Position numbers and translations under genes: made by a program. The notes beneath the pieces were generated by a model. The model was not told the origin of the DNA. It did not search any database and was given only the letters and a program-made list of their open reading frames with translations. Shown piece by piece: positions 24,930 through 32,853 of a stretch of DNA of 34,242 nt. Origin of the DNA: Nostoc sp. T09 (lineage in GTDB: Bacteria; Cyanobacteriota; Cyanobacteriia; Cyanobacteriales; Nostocaceae); assembly GCF_002154695.1 (NCBI RefSeq), contig NZ_MTAV01000051.1:1-34242 (forward strand), written 5' to 3'. Positions within the stretch are counted from its first letter, which is position 1. Every line of letters starts with the position of its first letter.

Positions 24930-26374
24930 TCGCTCAACCGTTTAATATTGAGTTTAGGGGGGGTTTGCATCTCATCGATTAATTTACGCAGGATACACTG
25001 TCCACCTCGCTGTTCAATGGCAATTTGACCTTGATCAGAAATTGCCCATTCTTGTGCTTCCTTGTTATACCCCTCGTCTAAAGCATAATTCTGGTAGCTG
25101 GCAATATCAATGAGCAACTGACACAGTTTAGCAAAATCTAATCCTGGGCGATAGCGATCGCCTAAATCCCCTAGGCAAACTAAACCAGTTTGAGGTTCTA
25201 TATTGGGATGGAATATAGGAGTTTGCCAAAAAGCTTGGGGTGCTTGCATTGGGAATGTTCCAGGTAGCATTAGATAAACTTCATGCTCATCAATGGCTTG
25301 AGGTTCTCCACCTGATTGCAGAGGTGGTGCAAATCCTGGGGCGTTGAACTTTAATAAGTAATCAGTAGGAACTAGATGGTTATTGGCAGAAACTTGAAAC
25401 CCAGGATGAGCTTGAGCATAAGCCATTATTTGGTTTCTAGCACGAGCTAGGGCTTCTTGGCGCAGTTGGGGATGGATTGCTCCCGCAGTTGCTTCTGGTG
25501 CAACACTGAGGGTATCCTCTTCTTGAATATTAGCTTCGTGCAATGTTTGGTCATGAGCTAAACGTTCTGTTGAGCTATCCTCACTTACCCTGTCAACTAC
25601 AACTCTTCGTCCTCTACCTCTACTATCTTGGAACATTCTGGGGTCATAGGCTTCTGACATCACCCCTTTAGCGATTTCTCCTACTGTAGTATCGGAACTA
25701 ACATCACAAACTTCAAACCTTGCTTGATCTGGTCCCTCAACAAATATGCGACTGATGAGATAAGGTTGAGGATCTTCTGTTAATACGCTTACTTGTACCT
25801 GGTTTTGTCCAGATTGGAGTATTGTTTGCAGTCCACCTGCAAAAGATGCAACTGCTTGCGAACTACAGTTATTGAGTCCTAGTAATACAACGCCATTACC
25901 GGAAAATCTCAATGTGATATTTTCGGGTAAAATGCTTTGTCCTGGGGCGATAACTCCTGCTGAGGCTAGAACATTGTTGGCATCATCTCGACCTTGGATC
26001 AATATGGTGAATAAGTTGCTGTTACTTGCTTGTGGTGCTTGCGGTGTGGAACTTGGCTGATTATTGTTAGGGTTGGGGGGGTAAGTGCGATCGCTACGAT
26101 ATTGATTAAAAATACGGTTGGATTGATACAAATCGGCGGCTTCGTCAATCAGTGCTTGTAAATCAGTTCCTTGTGGTAAGATACCATTTGTAATTTGCTG
26201 GCAAATTTCTCGCCAATAGCCTAGAGTACTACCGTTATTGGGAAATTGAGAACGCATTCCAGCAGGAAAGTCAATTAAATCCAGCAGAAGATTAGCCATA
26301 GTCTCATCATGAAATAAGACTGCAAATTCATTCAATATTCCATTTTTGATTAAGTCCTTTAACGTTAGAGCCAT
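24926..26374 (-). CDS. EAD-Ubl-E2 (UBC-like) fusion protein
   Basis: Residues 1-95 form an effector-associated domain ('LNEFAVLFHDETMANLLLDL', 'GYWREICQQITNG', 'LIDEAADLYQSNRIF'). Residues ~120-215 are beta-rich and unidentified. Residues ~216-295 look ubiquitin-like ('DTTVGEIAKGV', 'DQTLHEANIQEEDTLSVAP'). Residues ~300-450 are an E2 fold with 'PGTFPMQAPQAFW', 'FHPNIEPQTG' and the catalytic Cys400 in 'GLVCLGD', matching the HPNI-x-G-x-VCL pattern of ubiquitin-conjugating enzymes. E2 proteins accept a Ubl from E1 on this cysteine and pass it to targets. The EAD is closely similar to the one ending the CHAT protein encoded just upstream, so the two are expected to meet through it. Confidence 0.88.
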   Translation of the reverse strand: MALTLKDLIKNGILNEFAVLFHDETMANLLLDLIDFPAGMRSQFPNNGSTLGYWREICQQITNGILPQGTDLQALIDEAADLYQSNRIFNQYRSDRTYPPNPNNNQPSSTPQAPQASNSNLFTILIQGRDDANNVLASAGVIAPGQSILPENITLRFSGNGVVLLGLNNCSSQAVASFAGGLQTILQSGQNQVQVSVLTEDPQPYLISRIFVEGPDQARFEVCDVSSDTTVGEIAKGVMSEAYDPRMFQDSRGRGRRVVVDRVSEDSSTERLAHDQTLHEANIQEEDTLSVAPEATAGAIHPQLRQEALARARNQIMAYAQAHPGFQVSANNHLVPTDYLLKFNAPGFAPPLQSGGEPQAIDEHEVYLMLPGTFPMQAPQAFWQTPIFHPNIEPQTGLVCLGDLGDRYRPGLDFAKLCQLLIDIASYQNYALDEGYNKEAQEWAISDQGQIAIEQRGGQCILRKLIDEMQTPPKLNIKRLSE

Positions 26375-26441
26375 TTTTTAATTACTTAGAAAAATTATCA
26401 AATAATTTAAAATTCGATTAATCATAAATTTAATAATCTGT

Positions 26442-28118
26442 TTAATATTGACTACGATGTTTCTGAAAAATCGGATTAGCCGGAAAAAACTCCGCAGCTG
26501 CATCCACCAGTAATTGTAAGTTATTTCCACTGGGTAAGGCACCATATTGAATTTGCTTACAAATCTCTTGCCAATAACCCAAGGGTGTACCTTGTTGCGG
26601 AAAAATTGGACGAAGATGACCAGGAAATTCTATAGTGTCTAACAACATATCCGCTATCTCTTTATTATTAAATAATGTTACTAACTCTTGAAGAATTTTA
26701 TTTCTTATTAAAGCTTGTAAGTTCATTTTGCCTGGTTTGATCTTGAGATCGGCAGAAATATTAGTTTTTTCAACTCGAGTGGGGAGGTGTACTGTCTGCG
26801 AACTATCTGGCTGTTCAAACAACTGTCCTCCTTCATTATCATGCCAGCGCAGATATAAAACAGGACGATACCACTGATTTCCTTCGATATCCATTGCAAT
26901 TCTTGCTTGCCTTACAGCCGCAGAGAGAGAAAGTTTCTGCCCTAAAGCACGGTAGAACTGTTCTGCAAAATTTTTCGCTGCCTTAACACTCACAGAATAT
27001 TGCATAGCTACCACTGCGGGAATGCTGTGATGAATTAACTTTTGAGCAGTACCGTTAAATAAAGACTCCCCCGCAACTGCCATACCAGACTGACAGGCGC
27101 TAAGCACTACAACAGCTAAACTTCCATGATTAGTATTTTGATAACTTGGTGTTAAATTCTGTAATGTAGCTCCGAGTTTTGCGGCACTAACATAATCCGG
27201 TTGACCTTTTTCATCTGCAAATACAAGATATCCTTGAGCAGGGGGCAAATTCTCTCCACATAATTTATTCTGACATTTTTGGGGTGTGATTCCAGGGTGG
27301 ATATTTCCACATTTGAGGCATTTCTTGCCATATAAGCCATGACCATCAAAATGTAATATGTGTGGTTGCTGTTCTCCTCGATGTTCAGTTAAATATTTTT
27401 GCAAAGCATTGAAAGTAGGAATACCCCCAATTTCTGCGGCTAAATCTGTAAGATGGATATAGCCTTCTTGACTAGCTAACTCTAATCCTGCTGTTATTGC
27501 TTGGCGATCTCCCTGTCCCAATTGTTTCATGTCTTGAGCAGTATCAAAAGCTTCTGAACAGACGAGTAAAACATTAACCTTGTTAACTAAAGGTAGATTA
27601 GGCGCAAAATCATTGTAGGCAATGTAACGAGAAAAGCTAACCTTATGCCAAGCGAGAAATCGTGTCCCATCATGCAACAATTCCCAAGGGTAATCCGCAG
27701 CACGATTAGTTCCTACAGAATCAGGTTCAAAACTAAATTGAATGTGTAGTTCGTCTCCACTTGCTCTTTGCAATGCTGCCTTGAGAATTTCTTCAGATTT
27801 TTCACCTTTTGGAAACAAAGATTGGTAAAGTTGTTGACCAAGCTTAGGCAGTATAACTGAGATTGAATGAAAGTGTGTTTCCTCCTGATTCAGAAACCCT
27901 GCCTGAAGCAGCCAATTAGCCTCGTCTGAATTAAAGCGTTGAGGATTAAATTCAGTGTTTCCGTGCGATGTAATTTCTATTACTCTGATTAGGGTTGTTC
28001 GGTAATCAATTTCTCCATCAAAAAAAGGAAGCGTTGTTTTTGTCGTACCATGTTGGGTATTAATGACTTCAAACTCACGGTCATTGTGGGGGTTAAGAAA
28101 AAACCCTATAACTTCCAT
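26442..28118 (-). CDS. CHAT caspase-like protease with zinc-ribbon insert and C-terminal EAD
   Basis: This 558-residue protein contains a CHAT (caspase HetF-associated) domain with catalytic His260 in 'ILHFDGHGLY' and Cys342 in 'VVVLSACQSGMA'. Directly after the histidine, four cysteines (267, 270, 282, 287) form a probable zinc knuckle. The N-terminal ~180 residues include 'DYPWELLHDGTRFLAWHKVS', typical of the region before CHAT. Residues ~463-558 are an effector-associated domain. CHAT proteases act in bacterial immunity and programmed death by cutting host or toxin proteins. The E2 fusion gene begins 67 bases downstream and shares the EAD. Confidence 0.9.
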   Translation of the reverse strand: MEVIGFFLNPHNDREFEVINTQHGTTKTTLPFFDGEIDYRTTLIRVIEITSHGNTEFNPQRFNSDEANWLLQAGFLNQEETHFHSISVILPKLGQQLYQSLFPKGEKSEEILKAALQRASGDELHIQFSFEPDSVGTNRAADYPWELLHDGTRFLAWHKVSFSRYIAYNDFAPNLPLVNKVNVLLVCSEAFDTAQDMKQLGQGDRQAITAGLELASQEGYIHLTDLAAEIGGIPTFNALQKYLTEHRGEQQPHILHFDGHGLYGKKCLKCGNIHPGITPQKCQNKLCGENLPPAQGYLVFADEKGQPDYVSAAKLGATLQNLTPSYQNTNHGSLAVVVLSACQSGMAVAGESLFNGTAQKLIHHSIPAVVAMQYSVSVKAAKNFAEQFYRALGQKLSLSAAVRQARIAMDIEGNQWYRPVLYLRWHDNEGGQLFEQPDSSQTVHLPTRVEKTNISADLKIKPGKMNLQALIRNKILQELVTLFNNKEIADMLLDTIEFPGHLRPIFPQQGTPLGYWQEICKQIQYGALPSGNNLQLLVDAAAEFFPANPIFQKHRSQY

Positions 28119-28162
28119 AATTTCTCATGTTCAACGCAACTAAATGTTAAAATCACTAAATA

Positions 28163-28546
28163 TTAGAATCCTTGTCCAGCCTCATGAGAAGGATTTTTCA
28201 GTAGTTCAATTGAAGCTTTTATAATTTCTTCCTTTTTTTCTGGGTTACGTTGTAAATAGAGTGCGATAAGTTTTTGTTTATCAACTAAGGGAGATAAGGT
28301 TACTTTAACTTTATGCATATTGTCTTTGCTAAATTTATCTGCTAATTCACCACTAAAAAGTGACATCACATTAATTTTTATTTTGCCTCCATCCTGCCGC
28401 TGAACTGTAACCTGGAGTTCTAACTCTACTGAATCCACACTCAGAAGAGGAACATCTTCTTCTTCCGCAGGTGATGTGAGCAATTCTTGTTTAACCTGTT
28501 CGATTAACTCTGCAAGACCAATAGGATTATTTTGATTGTTAGTCAT
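28163..28546 (-). CDS. Trypco2-like (trypsin co-occurring) small protein
   Basis: This 127-residue protein opens 'IGLAELIEQVKQELLTSPAE', then 'VDSVELELQVTVQRQDGGKI', then 'SKDNMHKVKVTLSPLVD'. This is the pattern of the Trypco2 domain described with bacterial conflict systems that also carry trypsin-like, CHAT and EAD proteins. The helix-strand-strand core is followed by a helical tail. It has no catalytic motif and is thought to be an adaptor or inhibitory partner. It lies 44 bases before the CHAT gene, so a direct functional pairing with that protease is plausible. Assignment is from memory of the family pattern. Confidence 0.75.
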   Translation of the reverse strand: MTNNQNNPIGLAELIEQVKQELLTSPAEEEDVPLLSVDSVELELQVTVQRQDGGKIKINVMSLFSGELADKFSKDNMHKVKVTLSPLVDKQKLIALYLQRNPEKKEEIIKASIELLKNPSHEAGQGF

Positions 28547-28661
28547 GATTCAGGATAAAAAATTTGACTTTTGTTTTTTTGCTTAATTTTTAGATCAAAC
28601 CTTAAATAACTTAAATAATTGTAAATAAAGTTTTATACTAATACCTAAAATTAAGCTGTCA

Positions 28662-29723
28662 TCATTCTAACTCAAACCATTGCCAACCTTTCATTGTTTT
28701 CACCGTAAGTATTTCACGGGGAGGAATACCCAAATCTGCAAGCTTCACCAGATCCGGAACTTCATCTAATTCAATGGTTGTTCTAGGTCTTAAAGGTTGT
28801 TGGCACTGAGGGCATAAATTTATAGAGGGAAGTCCCCAAAGAATTTCCTGAAAATTGCAATGCGAACATTCAACAAGCTTTTGCACTGGTTCCCAAACAA
28901 GGGGTACTGCTGATTTAGGAAGGAGACTACGCAACTTTTGCATAGTCTCCTGAGAACTAACACTAATCTTGCTGACAAAATCTATTGATGTATGCAAAGG
29001 ACATTCAGAATCTCGTACCTGTGGAATAACTACTGTAGTTCCTCTGGAACTATCAATCCTTAAAGTGCCAGCAGGACAAGTCAGGTTCATCAAAAAACGG
29101 ATCGCGATGATGCCCATCCAAGTTCCTACTAAAGCAGATGATGGCACTGCTGATCCCACAGAATCCTCAGGTCTGGTATCAAGACAACTCCAGGGAACAT
29201 CAGCTATGCTACGCTCTTCTGGGGTGAGGCTACATCCATAGCATGGGTCATCTGGATCTAAGTAAGGCCGCACTTCTCCACCCCAAGAATGAGTTCCACC
29301 ATCAATGTAGGGAGTTTGTACCAACTTACAACGGCCAGTCAGCTGTAAACGAGCCGAACGACTATCTAAACAACTAATAACTAAATCAACATCTCGGATT
29401 TCTCCTAGACCCACACCGTGAATTAATGGAAGCGATCGCGTTTCAACTGCAAGTGTAGGATTTAATTCTCTTAAAGCTGTGGCTGCGGCTTCTACCTTAA
29501 AATTACCAATATCTGACTGTCGAAATAACACCGTTCTACTCAGATTAGATTCTTCTATCCAGTCTGGATCACACAAAAGCAAGCTACCAATTCCAGACAT
29601 AGCCAGAATTCTTGCAACCTCATTACCTAGTGCCCCCATACCAAAAATAATTACCTTTGCATTTGCAAGCTGTTGCTGGTTCCAACCAGGCATTAACTCA
29701 TGTCGAGCATAACGACTACTCAT
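28662..29723 (-). CDS. E1-like ubiquitin-activating (ThiF/MoeB-fold) enzyme
   Basis: This 353-residue protein begins with the ThiF/E1 signature: 'YARHELMPGWNQQQLANAKV', the nucleotide loop 'GMGALGNEV' (28-36), 'LLLCDPDWIEESNLSR' and 'RQSDIGNFKVEAA'. Candidate catalytic cysteines are in 'VPWSCLDTRPED' (Cys180). A C-terminal zinc ribbon (Cys286, Cys289, Cys304, Cys307) and an extra tail follow. E1 enzymes adenylate the C-terminal glycine of a Ubl and pass it to E2, here presumably the protein from 24926-26374. Its ATG overlaps the end of the RING-like gene by 8 bases. Confidence 0.92.
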   Translation of the reverse strand: MSSRYARHELMPGWNQQQLANAKVIIFGMGALGNEVARILAMSGIGSLLLCDPDWIEESNLSRTVLFRQSDIGNFKVEAAATALRELNPTLAVETRSLPLIHGVGLGEIRDVDLVISCLDSRSARLQLTGRCKLVQTPYIDGGTHSWGGEVRPYLDPDDPCYGCSLTPEERSIADVPWSCLDTRPEDSVGSAVPSSALVGTWMGIIAIRFLMNLTCPAGTLRIDSSRGTTVVIPQVRDSECPLHTSIDFVSKISVSSQETMQKLRSLLPKSAVPLVWEPVQKLVECSHCNFQEILWGLPSINLCPQCQQPLRPRTTIELDEVPDLVKLADLGIPPREILTVKTMKGWQWFELE

Positions 29724-30309
29724 AAAGTTTTTTTGATGTAACAGGACAGTAATATTGTCTATTAGCTCCTGGATTCCATAGCTCTAAACAATTCAGACCA
29801 TGCATTAGATCTCGATGAACAGCTATCTTGCACAAAGGTTGATGAGGACTACAAGGACAAATCACAACCTGATCATTCTGCCGTAAGGTATGGCTACAAA
29901 CTACACAAGTATGACGTTGAAAACCTGCAAATGGTGGGGCTAGTAATTGGTGAACAGCATCTAAGCGTACTACAGGTAAACCTTGGGGAAGAGGCCATGC
30001 TGTATCCAAACCCATAAAGAAAGCTGATGTTTCTTGCGAAAATTCCCACTTACTGACATCAGCTTTGTTACCTTGTAGCAAAGCACTATCATGCTTAACA
30101 GTACCATCTTCAGCAATATATACTTCCTCACCCAGTCGAAAGGTATGAGAGCAAATCGGACAGTAGTGATGTAACCAATAAGAATTTAATGTGGTTATCC
30201 CTTTACCGCCTTTTTGAATTGCAGTGTTATTGACTGGGTCTGTAGCAATTAGAACTCCCTTGTCAAATTCGCTATGCAAATCCAGTTGTCTTTTGGTTTG
30301 TTCTGTCAT
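29716..30309 (-). CDS. RING-like double zinc-finger protein (E3-like candidate)
   Basis: The 197-residue protein has two Cys/His clusters. The first, 'HHYCPICSHTFRLGEEVYI' (Cys50, Cys53), is followed by a linker. The second starts at Cys135-x2-Cys138 ('HTCVVCSHTLRQNDQVVICP') and continues with Cys151, Cys153, Cys160, His165, His170 and Cys174, a treble-clef/RING-like spacing. Bacterial RING-like proteins are known beside E1/E2/JAMM genes and are proposed ubiquitin-ligase analogues. I use ATG 30309 (GAGG just upstream); the preceding GTG would add one residue. Ligase activity is inference. Confidence 0.8.
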   Translation of the reverse strand: MTEQTKRQLDLHSEFDKGVLIATDPVNNTAIQKGGKGITTLNSYWLHHYCPICSHTFRLGEEVYIAEDGTVKHDSALLQGNKADVSKWEFSQETSAFFMGLDTAWPLPQGLPVVRLDAVHQLLAPPFAGFQRHTCVVCSHTLRQNDQVVICPCSPHQPLCKIAVHRDLMHGLNCLELWNPGANRQYYCPVTSKKLYE

Positions 30310-30452
30310 CACACCTCAAATTAAGGTCAAATGCTTTGAAAAATTAAATTATGTGGATAAAGATAATTGAACTTAGCATTTATTCAAACTGTTTTGCTAC
30401 ATCAACTCAAATTTCTAAAGCTAATAATTATCAAATTTTAATATCAATTAAC

Positions 30453-30689
30453 TTAACCACATAGTATCCTTTCGATTTCATCTGCACCTAATTGAGCCAT
30501 TAATTCTTCTATAAGGTAAGCGTACATACTATCACCTAAGATATCGACTCCTTCATTATTCATGTTAATTCGCACACGGATTTTTTTTTGCTCAGAACTA
30601 AGAAGATAGTCTTCTTCGGTGATTAAATCTGGCAAATAAGAAACAAAGCTTGTTTTGACAGGTTGATTAGAAATTGAATTTTCTTCCAT
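30453..30689 (-). CDS. Small protein ending in Cys-Gly, first gene of the cluster
   Basis: This 78-residue protein has a disordered N-terminus, two predicted strands ('KKIRVRINMNNEGVDILGD') and a C-terminal helix ending 'IERILCG'. It is the most upstream member of the minus-strand cluster, 140 bases before the RING-like gene. A terminal glycine next to an E1 gene raises the possibility that it is the modifier or a tagged adaptor, but the fold seems too short for a full beta-grasp and there is no Gly-Gly. Equally it may be an unrelated small partner. No strong ribosome site is seen. Confidence 0.6.
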   Translation of the reverse strand: MEENSISNQPVKTSFVSYLPDLITEEDYLLSSEQKKIRVRINMNNEGVDILGDSMYAYLIEELMAQLGADEIERILCG

Positions 30690-31453
30690 AAAGTATTTAA
30701 TAATATTTAAAATGTAGACAAAAAATTGTAATTATTATGAGATTAACACATATTAAAACAACCCAATTGGTATCAAAGTAAAATAAGACTTGAAGCACAG
30801 TTTTTCTTTAAAAATTTGCCAAGAGAAATCTGGGTACATAGCTAAGCATCATATTTTAGGATTCAGTTTGGACATATATTAAATCTGCACTTATAAGGAA
30901 TATAACGCAAAAATAATAAGTGAAATCGCTCCTTTTGATCAATCTCACCAGAGAATACTATCCAATAGTGTATCCAGCATCTTCGATTTGTACTGTGCAA
31001 GTAACATTGATTGACTGCGCTGACTAGCATCCAAGATCTATTTTTAAGCTCATCGCCATTCATTTTTCCAAGCTGGTTCTACTTGTAGTAAGGGCTTCAG
31101 CCCTGGCTTTATGCAACTTAAATGCTCATTAGCTTACCCTGATATTTTGACTTCTGGGTGAAATAGCTCTAAAATGAGTAAGAATACTTAATAAAACTGA
31201 CTTTTGGGTGCCAGAGAGAGAAATAGCTTGAACATAAATAGCTAAATAAGCTAACGTGCATAATTTTACCCTAAAAACTTCAACACCCATACCTATCTCT
31301 AACAGGGGTTTCACATTTTTATTTACATGAGACTTTGAGTGCAACATTAATTCTTGGCTAGAGTTTGGCAAGCATAAGCTTATATTCATATTAATCACAG
31401 CTTGCTTTGCTAGCAGTTAGAGGTACTTGGGTTAATACTTTTTGAATTTAGCC

Positions 31454-31484
31454 TTGACATCTGGGCTTATTATACAGATATAAT
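31454..31484 (+). promoter_or_regulatory. Consensus-like promoter TTGACA-N19-TATAAT
   Basis: TTGACA (31454-31459) and TATAAT (31479-31484) match the sigma70-type consensus exactly, though the 19-base spacer is longer than ideal. The expected start is near 31490, about 165 bases before the next gene's ATG. Confidence 0.5.
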
Positions 31485-31490
31485 TATAGA

Positions 31491-31566
31491 TATGATTAAA
31501 ACTTAAAAAGCCAAAATTAATTAAATAATCAACCTAAGCCGGGGATGTAAATCTCCGGCTTTTTTG
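31491..31566 (+). ncRNA. Candidate ~75-nt small RNA or attenuated leader
   Basis: The predicted transcript from the promoter at 31454-31484 would end after only ~75 bases at the strong hairpin 31537-31560. It contains no start codon with a ribosome site. It could be a free small RNA, or a leader whose terminator limits expression of the gene at 31659. No known RNA family is recognised. Confidence 0.35.
31537..31565 (+). terminator. Rho-independent terminator
   Basis: AGCCGGGGA (31537-31545) pairs with TCTCCGGCT (31552-31560), with one G-T pair and a 6-base loop, followed by a run of six T. There is no coding gene upstream on this strand back to AmrS. Confidence 0.8.
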
Positions 31567-31658
31567 ATAAGTCATTATTTGGCATTCTACTCAAGGGTTT
31601 TTAAGTTTTAAATTGGTAAAAAATTGAGACTTATGTAATTAAGTTCATTGGAGTAATA

Positions 31659-32540
31659 ATGAAAACTAATCACACAAAATATCTCTTACAGCAAGAAGAA
31701 CTGAGACTAGGTACATACAATCTAATCATCCAGCGATTAGATATACAAGGCAAAGAAAAGCCTAGTCGTAACGAATATATTCAAGCATTTAAGCTTTTAC
31801 CGGATTTTGTTCTTAAGGCTAATGGAATTTTAAGCTCTGACTTAAATGAGGGACATTTAGGAGTTTTACTTCGGTCTCATAGAGATGCTTTTAAGGCTAT
31901 ACATAAGTGGTTAGTTCACTTTGATAGCACTAACAATAATAGCTCTTCTGTTGATCCACCAGAGCTACGTTTTAGTTGGGAGTTTGACTATAAACCCCAT
32001 GCTAAACAATCTTGGGCTTTCCTAAATCTCTGCAAAGAAATTCTCAAACGCGACCAATTTGGATGGAAAGAGTCAATTAAACATCTTTCTGCTGCTCAAC
32101 TTTGGTTTAGCTACGAATTTGAGCGATTGGAGAATACTTTTAAAAGAACAGGAATTTTAGGAACAACTTCTTGGAGAGGAAAACATTCTGACTGTGATGC
32201 AATGTCAAAACGAATCAGCGAAAACTTTGATTCTCTTCATTCACGACGATTTGCAGAAGCTTGTGATTTTCAGCCGAATCAAATTCAAAGTTGGGATTCT
32301 ACAGAGGCAGCTATCCAAGCACATGCTGAAAAAATTGCACAGCAGGACTTTCCGTTTCGGAAAATCTACTCTAAATACATCAAGATTCGGAAACAAACTC
32401 TCAGAAGCATTCGTAATAATCCCAATCTACAGTTTGCTGCTTTAGAAGAAAATGGTTCCCTGTCTGTTGGTGGAAAGGGTAAGCGAGGGAAAAGTCAAAA
32501 ACCCACTAAACATCATAAGGGGTTTTGTAAAGAAAATTGA
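31659..32540 (+). CDS. Unknown protein, 293 residues
   Basis: I do not recognise this family. The start is ATG 31659 behind GGAG. The protein is largely helical, rich in Lys, Trp and Phe ('FKAIHKWLVHFDS', 'LRFSWEFDYKPHAKQSWAFL', 'LSAAQLWFSYEFERLENTF'), and ends in a basic tail ('GGKGKRGKSQKPTKHHKG'). No membrane segment, metal-binding cluster or known catalytic motif is seen. The basic tail could bind nucleic acid. It is transcribed toward xisF, with its own strong terminator between, so it is probably a single-gene unit of the element. Confidence 0.7.
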   Translation: MKTNHTKYLLQQEELRLGTYNLIIQRLDIQGKEKPSRNEYIQAFKLLPDFVLKANGILSSDLNEGHLGVLLRSHRDAFKAIHKWLVHFDSTNNNSSSVDPPELRFSWEFDYKPHAKQSWAFLNLCKEILKRDQFGWKESIKHLSAAQLWFSYEFERLENTFKRTGILGTTSWRGKHSDCDAMSKRISENFDSLHSRRFAEACDFQPNQIQSWDSTEAAIQAHAEKIAQQDFPFRKIYSKYIKIRKQTLRSIRNNPNLQFAALEENGSLSVGGKGKRGKSQKPTKHHKGFCKEN

Positions 32541-32575
32541 CAAGTTTCCAAAAAGATGCACAAAAGATGAAATTT

Positions 32576-32617
32576 AAAATCTGCTCTGACAAGCTAGTTT
32601 CAGAGCAGATTTTTTTA
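32576..32617 (+). terminator. Rho-independent terminator after the unknown gene
   Basis: Bases 32576-32589 (AAAATCTGCTCTGA) and 32600-32613 are exact reverse complements around a 10-base loop, with a T run at the 3' side. The remaining spacer to 32853 is AT-rich and presumably holds the xisF promoter, but I see no clear motif. Confidence 0.85.
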
Positions 32618-32853
32618 GGAGATAACATAAATCGGTAAATGATGGTTTTATCTTCTATTTTTCATCTGTAACTGATAGAAAAAATTGGTTTTAAAGGAGC
32701 AGTTTCAAGATGGAATAATCCTTGATTTATCAAGCTTCTGTGCATACCCAGTAGGAAGTAGATAAGCACAAAAATCTGCTAATATTTTCATATTAATTGA
32801 GCATCAATATGAATGGCGACCGAATAAACTTTACTCAATCAGAAAGGAGAAAA

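Larger units (their letters stand above)
30690..31658. other. 969-bp non-coding divergent region
   Basis: It separates the minus-strand cluster from the plus-strand gene at 31659. It is AT-rich, with two small minus-strand frames (30863-31063, 31129-31398) that look non-coding. AGGGC-TTCA-GCCCT at 31091-31104 is a hairpin typical of Nostoc dispersed repeats or IS200/605-type ends. A promoter-terminator pair is at 31454-31566. The cluster's own promoter should lie near 30690-30780, but no clear -35/-10 pair stood out. Confidence 0.55.

Noticed and set aside
30863-31063. Minus-strand frame of 66 codons
   Set aside because: No ribosome site, unusual composition rich in aromatic and Cys residues, and no family resemblance; probably a chance frame in a spacer.
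31129-31398. Minus-strand frame of 89 codons
   Set aside because: No ribosome site and low-complexity content. It may be decayed mobile-element sequence, but not a gene I can support.
11070-32853. A local diversity-generating reverse transcriptase or template repeat
   Set aside because: None of the genes has RT motifs and no third copy of the variable-region sequence was seen, so any DGR must be elsewhere in the genome.
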